A DNA stretch of 64,000 nt from Moritella sp. 24 (GTDB lineage Bacteria > Pseudomonadota > Gammaproteobacteria > Enterobacterales > Moritellaceae): assembly GCF_018219155.1 (NCBI RefSeq), contig NZ_CP056123.1:1993505-2057504 (forward strand). Direction: 5' to 3'. The stretch's first letter is position 1. Each line of letters opens with the position of its first letter. Positions 9,745 to 18,608 of this stretch are shown here, one piece after another. Under the pieces are notes generated by a model that had not been told where the DNA came from, did not search any database, and saw only the letters and a program-made list of their open reading frames with translations. A program made the translations under genes and the position numbers.

Positions 9745-9981
9745 TTATTCATTACATTCAGTTTTTCATCTACTAATACTTTGTTTTACCTAGAGTAATT
9801 ACTTCCATATCTCCCATGATTAATCTAATTAAATCAACATATAATATACTTTATTATAAATTATTGATTGTTTATTTTTTGATAGCAGCCTTCGTTCTAT
9901 TGTGTTAATTATACATTTATATAGTGATTAATATTTATTTATGCCAACATCAATTATGTATCAAGTTGTATAGGTATATAT
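9745..9981. other. very AT-rich spacer upstream of the first cyclase gene
   Basis: Together with the pepT terminator this makes a gap of 307 bp. It is strongly AT-rich and must carry the promoter of the gene at 9982, but no clear operator, RNA or ORF was seen. Confidence 0.5.
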
Positions 9982-11424
9982 ATGAAATCAAATGAAAGAT
10001 TAATTTACATATTTATTATAATTGTATTAGTAAGTCTATTTTGGCTTATATCTATGAGTAGCCAAACTGAAAAAGATAAATACCTAAAGGCGTATAACTT
10101 TATTCAAAGAGAGCTCGACGATATCGCGCAACACTTCAATATCATTAAACTATCAGCCAGTAAAATTAGCCTAGATACGAATGCCTTAAGTGAAAACTAT
10201 AACGTTGATATTAATGGTGATAGCTGCATCATTGGTGATCAAAACAACACGACAAATACGTTAGGTACATTTATAGCTAAAAGTTATGCTGATATTTGTA
10301 TTAATACACAGTCAGAAGAGCATATGGAGTTATTATATGCATTAAATATAACCAAACTAATGCTTAATAACACGCCGAATAAAAAACTGAAATCGATTTA
10401 TTTTATTTCTCAGAAAGGGTTTGTTATTTCATCAATTGATTCAGTCGTTAAATATTTTAATATTGAAAATTTTGACAAGATACTTTTTAATCGACCTTAT
10501 ATATTAAACTTTGAAAGTAAGCCATTTTTGTCAGATAGTTCATTTATTATTACCGGACCATATGATGACTTAATCACCGGAGAGAATACATTAACGTTTA
10601 CATCGAAAGTGTATCGTAATGGAGAATCAATAGGCTATCTTAATTTAGATATACCTGCGAATATGTTCAATAATAAGATATGCAAGAACTGCTTTCTCAG
10701 CAATCGCCATATGAATATTGATAATATCTCATTGGAATTTGAGGTTGATAATATAACAACGGGGGTGTTTTATGAAAAAGAGTTCACACTCACTTCAATA
10801 TTTATTAATAGCATCATCAATAACTATATCTATATTAGTATATTCATAGTGGTATCACTGTTGGTTTCTGCACAGTTAAACATGAGTTATCAGGTTAAGC
10901 GAAATAAACGCATCATGAATATATCGCATTTAGATGAGTTAACAGGGTTGTTAAATCGACGTGGTTTTACAGAGCAAGTTCAGCATTTACCAAATGCTGA
11001 CTATCGAACAGTGACGATTATCGATATCGATCATTTTAAATCAGTGAATGACCATTTTGGGCACATGTTCGGTGATTATGTGATTAAAGAGCTTGCTGAT
11101 TTACTTAAGGATCATATACGTAATGATGATCTTATATGTCGATTTGGTGGTGAAGAGTTTGTGATTATATTGTTAACTGAAAATTTAAGTGTGGCTAAGC
11201 TTATCTTAGCGCGTATACGAGAATGTGTTGAAGCGCATCACTTTAAATTGGGTAACGATAGTCATCGAATCACGATCTCTGGCGGTGTCGCGATAGTTGA
11301 TAATAATGATAATTTGGCTCTGAGTTTAAAATCGGCGTTGAAGGTGGCAGATCAGCAGCTGTATACAGCAAAAGACATGGGCCGTAATCGTATAATTATT
11401 AACAATGAAGCTGACCCCATTTAA
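9982..11424 (+). CDS. membrane diguanylate cyclase with extracytoplasmic sensor (tandem copy 1)
   Basis: Product of 480 aa. Membrane helix at residues about 6-25, extracytoplasmic region 26-280, second helix about 281-298, then a cytoplasmic GGDEF domain from about 318 (LDELTGLLNRRGF). The active site is CRFGGEEF (GGEEF 389-393) with an RxxD product-inhibition site at 380-383, so it should make cyclic di-GMP and be feedback-controlled. The sensor region has a PDC-like stretch (SIYFISQKGFVISS) and four cysteines at 82, 106, 234 and 237, the last two as CKNC. All four are kept in the next gene. A terminator separates the two. The signal sensed is unknown. Confidence 0.9.
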   Translation: MKSNERLIYIFIIIVLVSLFWLISMSSQTEKDKYLKAYNFIQRELDDIAQHFNIIKLSASKISLDTNALSENYNVDINGDSCIIGDQNNTTNTLGTFIAKSYADICINTQSEEHMELLYALNITKLMLNNTPNKKLKSIYFISQKGFVISSIDSVVKYFNIENFDKILFNRPYILNFESKPFLSDSSFIITGPYDDLITGENTLTFTSKVYRNGESIGYLNLDIPANMFNNKICKNCFLSNRHMNIDNISLEFEVDNITTGVFYEKEFTLTSIFINSIINNYIYISIFIVVSLLVSAQLNMSYQVKRNKRIMNISHLDELTGLLNRRGFTEQVQHLPNADYRTVTIIDIDHFKSVNDHFGHMFGDYVIKELADLLKDHIRNDDLICRFGGEEFVIILLTENLSVAKLILARIRECVEAHHFKLGNDSHRITISGGVAIVDNNDNLALSLKSALKVADQQLYTAKDMGRNRIIINNEADPI

Positions 11425-11447
11425 AATAGAACAAACAATGTCATACT

Positions 11448-11489
11448 AAAAATAGCCTATATGTTATCAGCGGCTTATAGGTTATTTTT
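11448..11489 (+). terminator. terminator between the two cyclase genes
   Basis: Stem AAAAATAGCCTATA / TATAGGTTATTTTT (one G-U pair) with a 14-nt loop and a 3' T-run. It suggests the two paralogues are transcribed separately. Confidence 0.75.
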
Positions 11490-11620
11490 GTATTAAGAAT
11501 TATGTATTTTTATATATTGAAGCGATATTCAACTATATCTAAATAACGCTATTTTTTGTGTTGTTTCTTGTATTTGTAAATGTCAGTATCAAAACACTAT
11601 GTCGTGCCTTGGAAGATAAA

Positions 11621-13060
11621 ATGCAATATAAAGAACACTTCTCCTACCTATTTGTGATTATTATTTTAATTACTTTAGCCACATTAACATTGGTAGCTCG
11701 ACAATCTGAAAAGGCAAAATTTATACAAGAATATACATTTATTCAATCGGAATTAGATGACATATCCGAGTACCTTAATGTTATCAAAATGTCAGCAGAA
11801 CTTTTTAGACCGATAAATCAAAACATAGCAGATTTGTATGATGTTCGTGTCACGGCGAGGGACTGCTTAATTACAGAGCGTAATAAGCTGGTTTCGAGCA
11901 GTGCGTTTATGGCGATGGCATACAGTGAAATTTGTACTCGAAATAACTCCGAGGCCGCATTTGATTTACGCTATGCATTAAATATCACTCAATTAATGAT
12001 AAATAATAATCCGACTGAAAAATTGAAATCAATTTACTTTATCTCTAAGAAAGGGTTTGTTATTTCATCACTTGTATCAGATGCTGAGTTTATTGCGGTT
12101 AAAGATTTCGAAGACATATTATTTAAACGACCTTATATAAAGAAATTTGAAAGTAAGTCTTACCTTCCTCAGAATGCATTTGTTATCACGGGTCCATATA
12201 GTGATATTGTTACTCATATTCCGATGCTGACCTTTACGACTGCATTATATATAGAAAGTCGTTTGGTTGGTTACCTGAACTTGGATTTGAAAGTGGCTGA
12301 TTTACAAGGTGCTCTATGTAAAGATTGCTTTTTTAGTCAGAATAAATTAAGTGAAAATAACCTATCTTCTGAATTTTATATTAATGAATATCGGACTGGG
12401 CTTTATTTAGAAAAAGATTTTTCTATTACACATCTATTTTATAAAGCGATTAAATATCAATATATCTATATTGTTCTTGTACTTGGTTCTGCGCTGTTAT
12501 TATTTTTACGATTTCGGATTAGAAGTGAAGTAAAAAAGAATGACTTGGTGTTGTCTTCATCTTATGAAGATGAGATGACAGGGTTACTTAACCGCAGAGG
12601 TTTTAAGAATAAAATAAAAACCAAAATGAACGGTAACTACATGGCTGTTTCAATATTTGATATAGATAACTTCAAAAAAATAAATGATACGTTTGGTCAT
12701 CTCTTTGGTGATTATGTGATTAAAGAGTTATCTGTGATCTTACAGTCGAATGTGAGAGACGATGATCTGATATGTCGATTTGGCGGTGAAGAATTTGTTG
12801 TCATTTTAGCGGTTGATGATATTAGTATTGCGACTGAAGTACTGGAAAGAATACGAACTAAAGTTGAAAGTAATCTATTTGAGCATGATGGTATTCGAAC
12901 TAAGGTTACAATATCATGTGGCGCCTTTGTGACGCATAAGAACTTGCTGTCAATCAATAATCAGTTTAAGCGAGAATTGAAAAAAGCGGATGATAATCTT
13001 TATAAAGCGAAAGGTGCAGGTCGTAACCGACTCGAATACAATATAGATAATAGAATTTAA
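11621..13060 (+). CDS. membrane diguanylate cyclase with extracytoplasmic sensor (tandem copy 2)
   Basis: Paralogue of the preceding gene with the same layout: helix at about 9-26, sensor region, second helix near 285, then a GGDEF domain with CRFGGEEF and an RxxD site (RDDD). The ATG at 11621 (GGAAGA seven bases upstream) gives 479 aa against 480 for copy 1; an upstream GTG at 11558 would add 21 residues. The four sensor cysteines align (82, 105, 233, 236; CKDC). Similarity runs over the whole length, strongest in LKSIYFIS-KGFVISS and the catalytic domain, so this is an old tandem duplication with divergence mainly in the sensor. Confidence 0.9.
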   Translation: MQYKEHFSYLFVIIILITLATLTLVARQSEKAKFIQEYTFIQSELDDISEYLNVIKMSAELFRPINQNIADLYDVRVTARDCLITERNKLVSSSAFMAMAYSEICTRNNSEAAFDLRYALNITQLMINNNPTEKLKSIYFISKKGFVISSLVSDAEFIAVKDFEDILFKRPYIKKFESKSYLPQNAFVITGPYSDIVTHIPMLTFTTALYIESRLVGYLNLDLKVADLQGALCKDCFFSQNKLSENNLSSEFYINEYRTGLYLEKDFSITHLFYKAIKYQYIYIVLVLGSALLLFLRFRIRSEVKKNDLVLSSSYEDEMTGLLNRRGFKNKIKTKMNGNYMAVSIFDIDNFKKINDTFGHLFGDYVIKELSVILQSNVRDDDLICRFGGEEFVVILAVDDISIATEVLERIRTKVESNLFEHDGIRTKVTISCGAFVTHKNLLSINNQFKRELKKADDNLYKAKGAGRNRLEYNIDNRI

Positions 13061-13081
13061 GGTGAATCTATATCATTAATT

Positions 13082-13150
13082 TACAAGGTTAGCGTAGTCG
13101 ATTAGGCCTAACGCCAACGCAGTCGTTAGGCATATCGACCTGACCTTGTA
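13082..13150. repeat. nested inverted repeat overlapping the end of a small gene
   Basis: Outer arms TACAAGGT / ACCTTGTA, middle arms TCGAT / ATCGA and inner arms GCCTAACG / CGTTAGGC are nested around a 10-nt loop, so the 69 bases can fold into one long interrupted hairpin. There is no T-run. It encodes the last residues of the gene at 13089 on the minus strand and follows the cyclase stop at 13060. It may end transcription from either side or be a mobile-type structured element. Confidence 0.6.
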
Positions 13151-13424
13151 GAAACAACATGCAATGATTCAATTTTAAATTCAGAATCTTATTACTCAGT
13201 AAGTGTTTTTCATCTTGTAACTGTAACTCAAATATTAAATACCAAAAGATTTGCTCCTTTTGGCTGGCTATTTTACTGTCGACGACATTTAAAATCTGCC
13301 AGTCATGTAATATTTCCCAAATATAATCAATGAGAACGGTGTAACTTAGCTTATTTTTCATAAATAGCTGAATATGTCTGATTAACAATTCTGATTTCAC
13401 CGTGATGAAATTACCTTCAAGCAT
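13089..13424 (-). CDS. hypothetical protein, 111 aa
   Basis: Unrecognised soluble protein, rich in Leu, Ile and Phe in its first 90 residues, with a predicted mostly helical pattern. A strong ribosome-binding site, GGAGG six bases before the ATG at 13424, supports it as a real gene. The last 20 or so residues (QGQVDMPNDCVGVRPNRLR) are encoded inside a nested inverted repeat and look unlike the rest, so the original C-terminus may have been replaced. Its first 45 codons and upstream region are repeated exactly next door. No function can be proposed. Confidence 0.6.
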   Translation of the reverse strand: MLEGNFITVKSELLIRHIQLFMKNKLSYTVLIDYIWEILHDWQILNVVDSKIASQKEQIFWYLIFELQLQDEKHLLSNKILNLKLNHCMLFLQGQVDMPNDCVGVRPNRLR

Positions 13425-13686
13425 ACGATGCCTCCAACGACTAAATCACTGAAGATATCCATCAGTAAAGTGCACTGTGCGGTATTTTTAAAATCTGCCA
13501 GTCATGTAATATTTCCCAAATATAATCAATGAGAACGGTGTAACTTAGCTTATTTTTCATAAATAGCTGAATATGTCTGATTAACAATTCTGATTTCACC
13601 GTGATGAAATTACCTTCAAGCATACGATGCCTCCAACGACTAAATCACTGAAGATATCCATCAGTAAAGTGCACTGTGCGGTATTT
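13288..13686. repeat. perfect 199-bp tandem duplication
   Basis: Bases 13288-13487 and 13487-13686 match at every position I compared, giving a period of 199 bp. The unit holds the first 45 codons of the gene at 13089-13424, its ribosome-binding site and about 60 bp of upstream DNA. The junction sits in short T-runs. Complete identity means the event is very recent, or that an assembly error duplicated the segment. Confidence 0.95.
13462..13623 (-). pseudogene. truncated 5' copy of the 111-aa gene made by the tandem duplication
   Basis: The duplicated unit carries the same GGAGG site and ATG (at 13623) and the same first 45 codons. Past the junction the frame runs into duplicated upstream DNA, adds KIPHSALY and stops, giving 53 codons. 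It would also place a second promoter-proximal start in front of the intact gene. It probably has no function, unless the short product matters. Confidence 0.8.
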
Positions 13687-13857
13687 AAACTTAATTAATC
13701 TCTTAAAACTTACTTAAGCATATGCCATGTTCTGCAGTTTGTATATTTATAGCATATTACACTTTGACTATAATTTATCAGGAACGGTATTGATGGAAAA
13801 TATTTGGTTTTTAACTAGACTCAGACTATGGCGTACACACTCACTGGGTAGGATATA

Positions 13858-14352
13858 ATGATTCAGGGATATAATCCGTTAATGCGCACTGTACTAGGCT
13901 TATTTTTATTTGTAGCCTCCGTGATATTTACTTCAAATGTTAATGCCTTAGAGGGGACAGGGCATAACAATTCAGATAATTCACTCTATGTTCGGCTTGG
14001 TGGATTAATGCCAATAACAGTTGTCGTGAATGATTTTGTCGATGTTGTTATCAATGATGTCGAGTTAAATAAAAATCCGGCCATTAATGCTTCACGAGCG
14101 AGGGTACCAAAAACGTATTTAAAATTTCAAGTGGCGACATTGGTTTGCCAAGTAACAAAAGGTCCTTGTGTTTATAAAGGACGAGAAATGAAAGATGCCC
14201 ATAAACATTTACAAATAACAGAAAAAGAATGGTACCGGATGATCGTTTTGTTTAAAGAGGTATTAGCGAAACATAAAGTATCAGCAATGGAAACACATGA
14301 TTTACTCGCTATTTTAGAATCAACGAAAGCTGATATTGTGACGGTTAAATAA
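13858..14352 (+). CDS. exported truncated haemoglobin (group 1-like)
   Basis: Residues about 42-155 are a truncated globin: SLYVRLGGLMPI at the start, then the CQVTKGPCVYKGREMKDAHKHLQIT segment with the proximal haem ligand His115. Helix-B Tyr, common in oxygen- or NO-handling members, is not there; the position reads NDFVDVV. Residues 1-30 form a signal peptide ending VNA, so the protein is predicted to be periplasmic, unlike most truncated globins. AGGA four bases before the ATG supports the start, though Met9 would also give a signal peptide. Single gene with its own terminator. Role could be binding of O2, NO or haem, or redox signalling; not determined. Confidence 0.8.
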   Translation: MIQGYNPLMRTVLGLFLFVASVIFTSNVNALEGTGHNNSDNSLYVRLGGLMPITVVVNDFVDVVINDVELNKNPAINASRARVPKTYLKFQVATLVCQVTKGPCVYKGREMKDAHKHLQITEKEWYRMIVLFKEVLAKHKVSAMETHDLLAILESTKADIVTVK

Positions 14353-14384
14353 CGTTATTCAGACATGATAAGTGGCGTGATTAG

Positions 14385-14425
14385 ACAGGCTTCATTGAGC
14401 ATGAACGTTCAATGAAGCCTGTTTT
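14385..14425. terminator. bidirectional terminator between globin and DUF748 gene
   Basis: Perfect 14-bp stem ACAGGCTTCATTGA / TCAATGAAGCCTGT with TTTT on the plus strand. It lies between convergent genes. Confidence 0.85.
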
Positions 14426-14445
14426 ATGATGGCCTGTTAATTAAT

Positions 14446-17400
14446 TTACTTAACGACAAGTGTCAGTGTTGTTTGTGTGCTTTTGTCCGGTACATTACTT
14501 TGATGGCTCAATACGAATATACGACCAGCATCCACTTTACTGACATCGCGTAGATGTGTTTTAATTGCGTCAGCTCGCGCTTTTGCTAATCCTTTTAACT
14601 GCTTATCTGTTACCGTTTGACGCGTACTTGTTTCTTTATACAAACTACGACGCCAGACTTTATCGAGTGCTGATTCAGTTAATGAGGTTTGTTGTTTCGC
14701 AATGGCTACACGTAACGCATCTGCTTTTCCTTTTGTATCCTGTTCATACAATTCAATCAGCGCATCAGTTATGTCATTTGTTGATGAAATCGTTTCAGCA
14801 TTTGCCCCCATGGCTATTGGAGTCCCTGAAGATTCGCTTAACTTCGTGTTTAGCGCCTCATTTTGCAGTGCTTTTTTATCTGTATTTGCATCGAAACTAC
14901 CTTTGATGTTCAGTTTCAGCTGTGGTCGTTGTGCAAGGGCTTTCGCGAGTGAGTCTAATTTACTCTGCTCTGCTTGAGTTAATATGTATGAACCACTGGT
15001 GAAATTGATTTTATCCAATTCCTCCGTTGTATCAACAATACTTGCTAGTAATGTGAAAGGAGAGGTAGCCGCTTTTACAATTATATTTGTGAGCTGTTTT
15101 AGTAATATCTCGCCGACATTGAAGCTAGGATCATTTACATTACCTGACACATCAACGCCTAAATCAATGGCACCATTACTGTCTTTTAATAGTGGGATCG
15201 CAAGTGTAACGGGCAATAGAGTACCGGCATCGCTGTCTTTGGTATTATTCATATCCAATTGATCGATAAAGATTTGATTACTGCCTTCTAAATGTTCTTT
15301 TTCTAATTTGTATTTCAACGCGAGTGATAGTTGTCCTTCATCAATATCTAAGCCTGCATAGGTACCAGAGTAGGGCGTCATCGATGGTAGTTCAAAATTA
15401 TCAAAGATGAACTCGATATCAATATAAGGCTGAGGGATAAGTGGGTTTATTTCCCCTTTCAATAGCATTGGCGCGTATTTATTAACAATCCCTTTAATGT
15501 TTAATTCCGCATTCTTTGTTGCAGTGGAAGATATTTTTCCAACATAGCCTGTTAATTCTTCGATGGTTGCTTCGAAGGTAGGTTTAAGTACGTTGTCGGT
15601 ATAATCGACTTTACCTGCTGCTAGTGTGATCTTGTTTACTTCAATCAGCATTGGCTTTTCAGATGAGCTTGTTTCTTCCTTTGTTTTTATTTTTTCTGTT
15701 TTACCTTCGACTGTTTTATTCGATGGTTTTGATTCGACAACGAGGTCTGAGATATTTGATGTTTTATCCGCAGCCATAATTACTTGAGCGTAAGGCTTCA
15801 CTAATGACACGTGGTCGATGAGCAGGCTATTAGCTTTCTGGTCGAACTTAAGGTTATTGATATTAAACGTTTGCCATTTAACGAGTGTTTTATCCAATGT
15901 TTTATCGTTAATCGCAAGCGCTTCTAGCTTGATAGCACCGTTAAAGCGAGCTGCACCTTGTGCATTCGCATAGAGGCTACCTTTGGTCGTGAATTCACCG
16001 CTTTCGAGCTGAATGTTTACGTAGGGGCTAAGGTAAGGTTGGAATTGTGCCAAATCTAATTTAGTTAAGCTTATTTTCGCATCAAGCGCTTGTTGCTTTA
16101 CATCGGCATTACCTTGTGAAGCGAACGTGCCTTTATCATTGATGGTTAGCTCTAGGTCATATTCAATCGGTGTGTCTAGGCGACTTGTTAATGTCTTGGT
16201 GTGTAGATTAATTGGAAATACACGCCATTTTGTTGCATTTGTCATCATTGACTCGACAACATTGATATCGTAGTTAGTTAAATTGAACTCGCCAAGTGTT
16301 ACTAACCATGCTGGTTTATCTTCAGTATCATTCGTTTGAGTTTTATCATTACCTGCATCCACTGTGGCTGGGTCTGTGTCTGTAGAACTTGAAGTGTTAG
16401 ATTCGGTGTCACTGTTCGGTACTTGCTTTGGAGTGAAAGCAGTCGCTAAATCAACAACACCTTCTTTATTCACATGCGCATTGACTTGGAGTCCATCAGT
16501 ACTGATATTGTCTAAGCCGATTTGTTGTTGTAGCAGGTCAACTTTGATGCCTGCGATAGTTAGCAAGGGTAAGTTGACAATCTCTTTCTCTGTTGCCGTA
16601 AATGCTAATGTACGTAATGAAAACTGGCCTAACGTTGTGATGAATTGTGGCTCATCATCAATGATTTTGAATTGGTAGTCTGTCGCAAAGTCGAGAACAC
16701 CGGATTCAAGTTTCGCCGTGAGCTGTTCTGCTATAAATGGCCAGAATGTGATTAATTTAATATGCTTGAGTGCGAGATCACCTTTTACATCTAATGGTGA
16801 TAGTTGAAAGCGACCTTCTGTTATGACTGCGCTATTATCAGCACCTTCAATACTCAGGTTGTAGTTATTGTAAGGTGTAGGCACATTCGCTTGCTTTGGA
16901 TTATCTAGCATTGCAAGGCTATTGAACGCGGTTAAGCCAATGTTGATGGCTGGATAATCTAATACAGCACCAGTCGGGCGATCTTTAAAATTAAATGCTG
17001 TATTGGTAATACCTATGTTGGCAATTTGAATGTGTGGTAATTCACTCTCTTCATTGGTTTCTTCAACAGTGGGTTCTACGGTTTCTGATGGTGTCGCTTG
17101 TGCTGCGATATGCTCAGGAATGTCAGAGAAATTGAATTCACTTTCATTTAACTTTTCAATGTTGGCAAAGGCTTTATCAACTTCTATTGTTTCAACATTG
17201 ATACTGCCATTAAATATGCTTTTCCATAGATTGACCTGTAGTGTTAAACGACCAATACCAACGAAATCTTGTTGCGCTTGTGTTTGAATTTCAAAACCTT
17301 GAATTTCAAATTTGAGCGTAAATGGATTAATAGTCACGTCTTCTATCAGTACTGGGCGGCCAAGTAGGGCACTCATTTTTTCTGGCGCGATACTTTTCGT

Positions 17401-17529
17401 CAGATAAGGTACCAGTAAACCTAATAATAAGGCATACACTAAATAGGCAACCAACGTATAACTTAATAGGCGTTGATAGCGTGGCGCACGTGAAAATCGT
17501 TGTCGGAAATTTGAAAAGTTAGCTGCCAT
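14446..17529 (-). CDS. large AsmA-like / DUF748 envelope protein
   Basis: Product of 1027 aa. One N-terminal membrane helix (residues about 22-45) is followed by a long periplasmic region. DUF748 features include PVLIEDVTINPFTLKFEIQGFEI near residue 60 and repeated beta-strand-rich segments as in AsmA/YhdP-type proteins. The C-terminal part (TQAEQSKLDSLAKALAQRP onward) resembles an OmpA-like fold and ends in a second similar strand. Two low-complexity Ser/Thr/Asp/Lys-rich linkers, near residues 370-405 and 610-640, separate the blocks. AsmA-like proteins are thought to carry lipid between membranes or support outer-membrane assembly; a role here is inference. Confidence 0.85.
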   Translation of the reverse strand: MAANFSNFRQRFSRAPRYQRLLSYTLVAYLVYALLLGLLVPYLTKSIAPEKMSALLGRPVLIEDVTINPFTLKFEIQGFEIQTQAQQDFVGIGRLTLQVNLWKSIFNGSINVETIEVDKAFANIEKLNESEFNFSDIPEHIAAQATPSETVEPTVEETNEESELPHIQIANIGITNTAFNFKDRPTGAVLDYPAINIGLTAFNSLAMLDNPKQANVPTPYNNYNLSIEGADNSAVITEGRFQLSPLDVKGDLALKHIKLITFWPFIAEQLTAKLESGVLDFATDYQFKIIDDEPQFITTLGQFSLRTLAFTATEKEIVNLPLLTIAGIKVDLLQQQIGLDNISTDGLQVNAHVNKEGVVDLATAFTPKQVPNSDTESNTSSSTDTDPATVDAGNDKTQTNDTEDKPAWLVTLGEFNLTNYDINVVESMMTNATKWRVFPINLHTKTLTSRLDTPIEYDLELTINDKGTFASQGNADVKQQALDAKISLTKLDLAQFQPYLSPYVNIQLESGEFTTKGSLYANAQGAARFNGAIKLEALAINDKTLDKTLVKWQTFNINNLKFDQKANSLLIDHVSLVKPYAQVIMAADKTSNISDLVVESKPSNKTVEGKTEKIKTKEETSSSEKPMLIEVNKITLAAGKVDYTDNVLKPTFEATIEELTGYVGKISSTATKNAELNIKGIVNKYAPMLLKGEINPLIPQPYIDIEFIFDNFELPSMTPYSGTYAGLDIDEGQLSLALKYKLEKEHLEGSNQIFIDQLDMNNTKDSDAGTLLPVTLAIPLLKDSNGAIDLGVDVSGNVNDPSFNVGEILLKQLTNIIVKAATSPFTLLASIVDTTEELDKINFTSGSYILTQAEQSKLDSLAKALAQRPQLKLNIKGSFDANTDKKALQNEALNTKLSESSGTPIAMGANAETISSTNDITDALIELYEQDTKGKADALRVAIAKQQTSLTESALDKVWRRSLYKETSTRQTVTDKQLKGLAKARADAIKTHLRDVSKVDAGRIFVLSHQSNVPDKSTQTTLTLVVK

Positions 17530-17601
17530 TAGAAATGTAAATCCTTTTAAATACTGATAGTAATACTAATTATAGAAGACTAAAGAGATCCATAACAGTA
17601 A

Positions 17602-18504
17602 TTATTCTAACCATTGTTGATGTAACTGTTCACTATCACCTAAATAATCAAGTAACCATTCCACTGCTGGGCTCATTCGTTTGGTATTCCAGGCTAAGCA
17701 GCAGTCACTCACTGGAAGGCTAGTGATAAGTTGTTTCTCGATGAGCTCACCTGTTGATAATAGCTTATTTGCCATGTGGGCAGGCATAATTGCGATACCT
17801 AAACCACCTTTTAATAGTTGTGTTGCGCTGTGCCAATTAGGGACAACTAAGCGGCGTTGATTATCAAGTAACCAGGTTGTTCGTTTCGGTAGTTTTCGGG
17901 CCGTATCTTCCAAACAGATAACGGGATATTTCGCGAGTTCTTCGTTTCCGATTGGCTGTGTTGCTGCGGCCAGTGGGTGATTAGGACTGATAACAAATGT
18001 CCACTTTAATTCGCCCATAGCACGGTAGTCAAAGCCGCCACTAACGGGGATAGATGCCGTTGCGCCAATGGCGATATCGGCACGAGAATCGACGAGCGCA
18101 TCCCAAACACCATTATATACTTCCATCGTGAGTAGAAGTTCGACATCGGGAAAGGCGTTATAAAAGTCACCGACCATGGTATTAATACGTCCCTCATGGA
18201 CGACATTATCCAATGCAAGTGACACGCTTTGATTCCACCCATTCGCGACACGTTGGGTTTGGAATTTCATGTGGGCCATTTGTTTAAGTAATTTACGTGA
18301 TTCGATAACAAAGTATTCACCCGCGGGTGTTAACTTTACTTTTCGGTGTAACCGAATGAACAGTTCAACCGCTAAACGGTCTTCAATGTTACGCACCGTA
18401 TAACTGATTGCACTGGGCACTTTACATAATTCATCTGCTGCCGCCGTGAAACTCCCACGTCGCGCAACAGCGTCGATAACCTGCAGATCTTGTTGAGAAA
18501 ACAT
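17602..18504 (-). CDS. punR: LysR-family regulator PunR (YdhB)
   Basis: LysR regulator, about 300 aa. The N-terminal helix-turn-helix (DAVARRGSFTAAADEL-KVPSAISYTVRNIED) and body (VANGW, DFYNAFPDVELLL, EVYNGVWDAL, KRTTWLLDNQRRLVVPNW) closely follow E. coli PunR/YdhB as I remember it. The start at 18504 (MFSQQDLQVIDAVARRGSF) matches that protein's N-terminus; a TTG at 18552 and an ATG at 18510 are alternatives and none has a good ribosome-binding site. It is divergent from the punC transporter gene, the same pairing as in E. coli, where PunR activates punC for purine uptake. Confidence 0.85.
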   Translation of the reverse strand: MFSQQDLQVIDAVARRGSFTAAADELCKVPSAISYTVRNIEDRLAVELFIRLHRKVKLTPAGEYFVIESRKLLKQMAHMKFQTQRVANGWNQSVSLALDNVVHEGRINTMVGDFYNAFPDVELLLTMEVYNGVWDALVDSRADIAIGATASIPVSGGFDYRAMGELKWTFVISPNHPLAAATQPIGNEELAKYPVICLEDTARKLPKRTTWLLDNQRRLVVPNWHSATQLLKGGLGIAIMPAHMANKLLSTGELIEKQLITSLPVSDCCLAWNTKRMSPAVEWLLDYLGDSEQLHQQWLE

Positions 18505-18608
18505 ACACATCAAATTTTTTGAAAGCAATGGTGAAATATTAGCGTTTCTCAAACGGAATGACCAGTATTAAACTAGCGCCATCATCATTAGTATATGTAG
18601 TTTAAGCA

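Noticed and set aside
13106-13131. attC-like arms GCCTAAC / GTTAGGC
   Set aside because: The arms match integron attC core ends, but only 26 bp apart, without the inner L boxes and extrahelical bases of real attC sites, and there is no integrase or cassette row.
14565-15262. open frames opposite the DUF748 gene
   Set aside because: Antisense shadows of a strong long gene with a good start and full family match.
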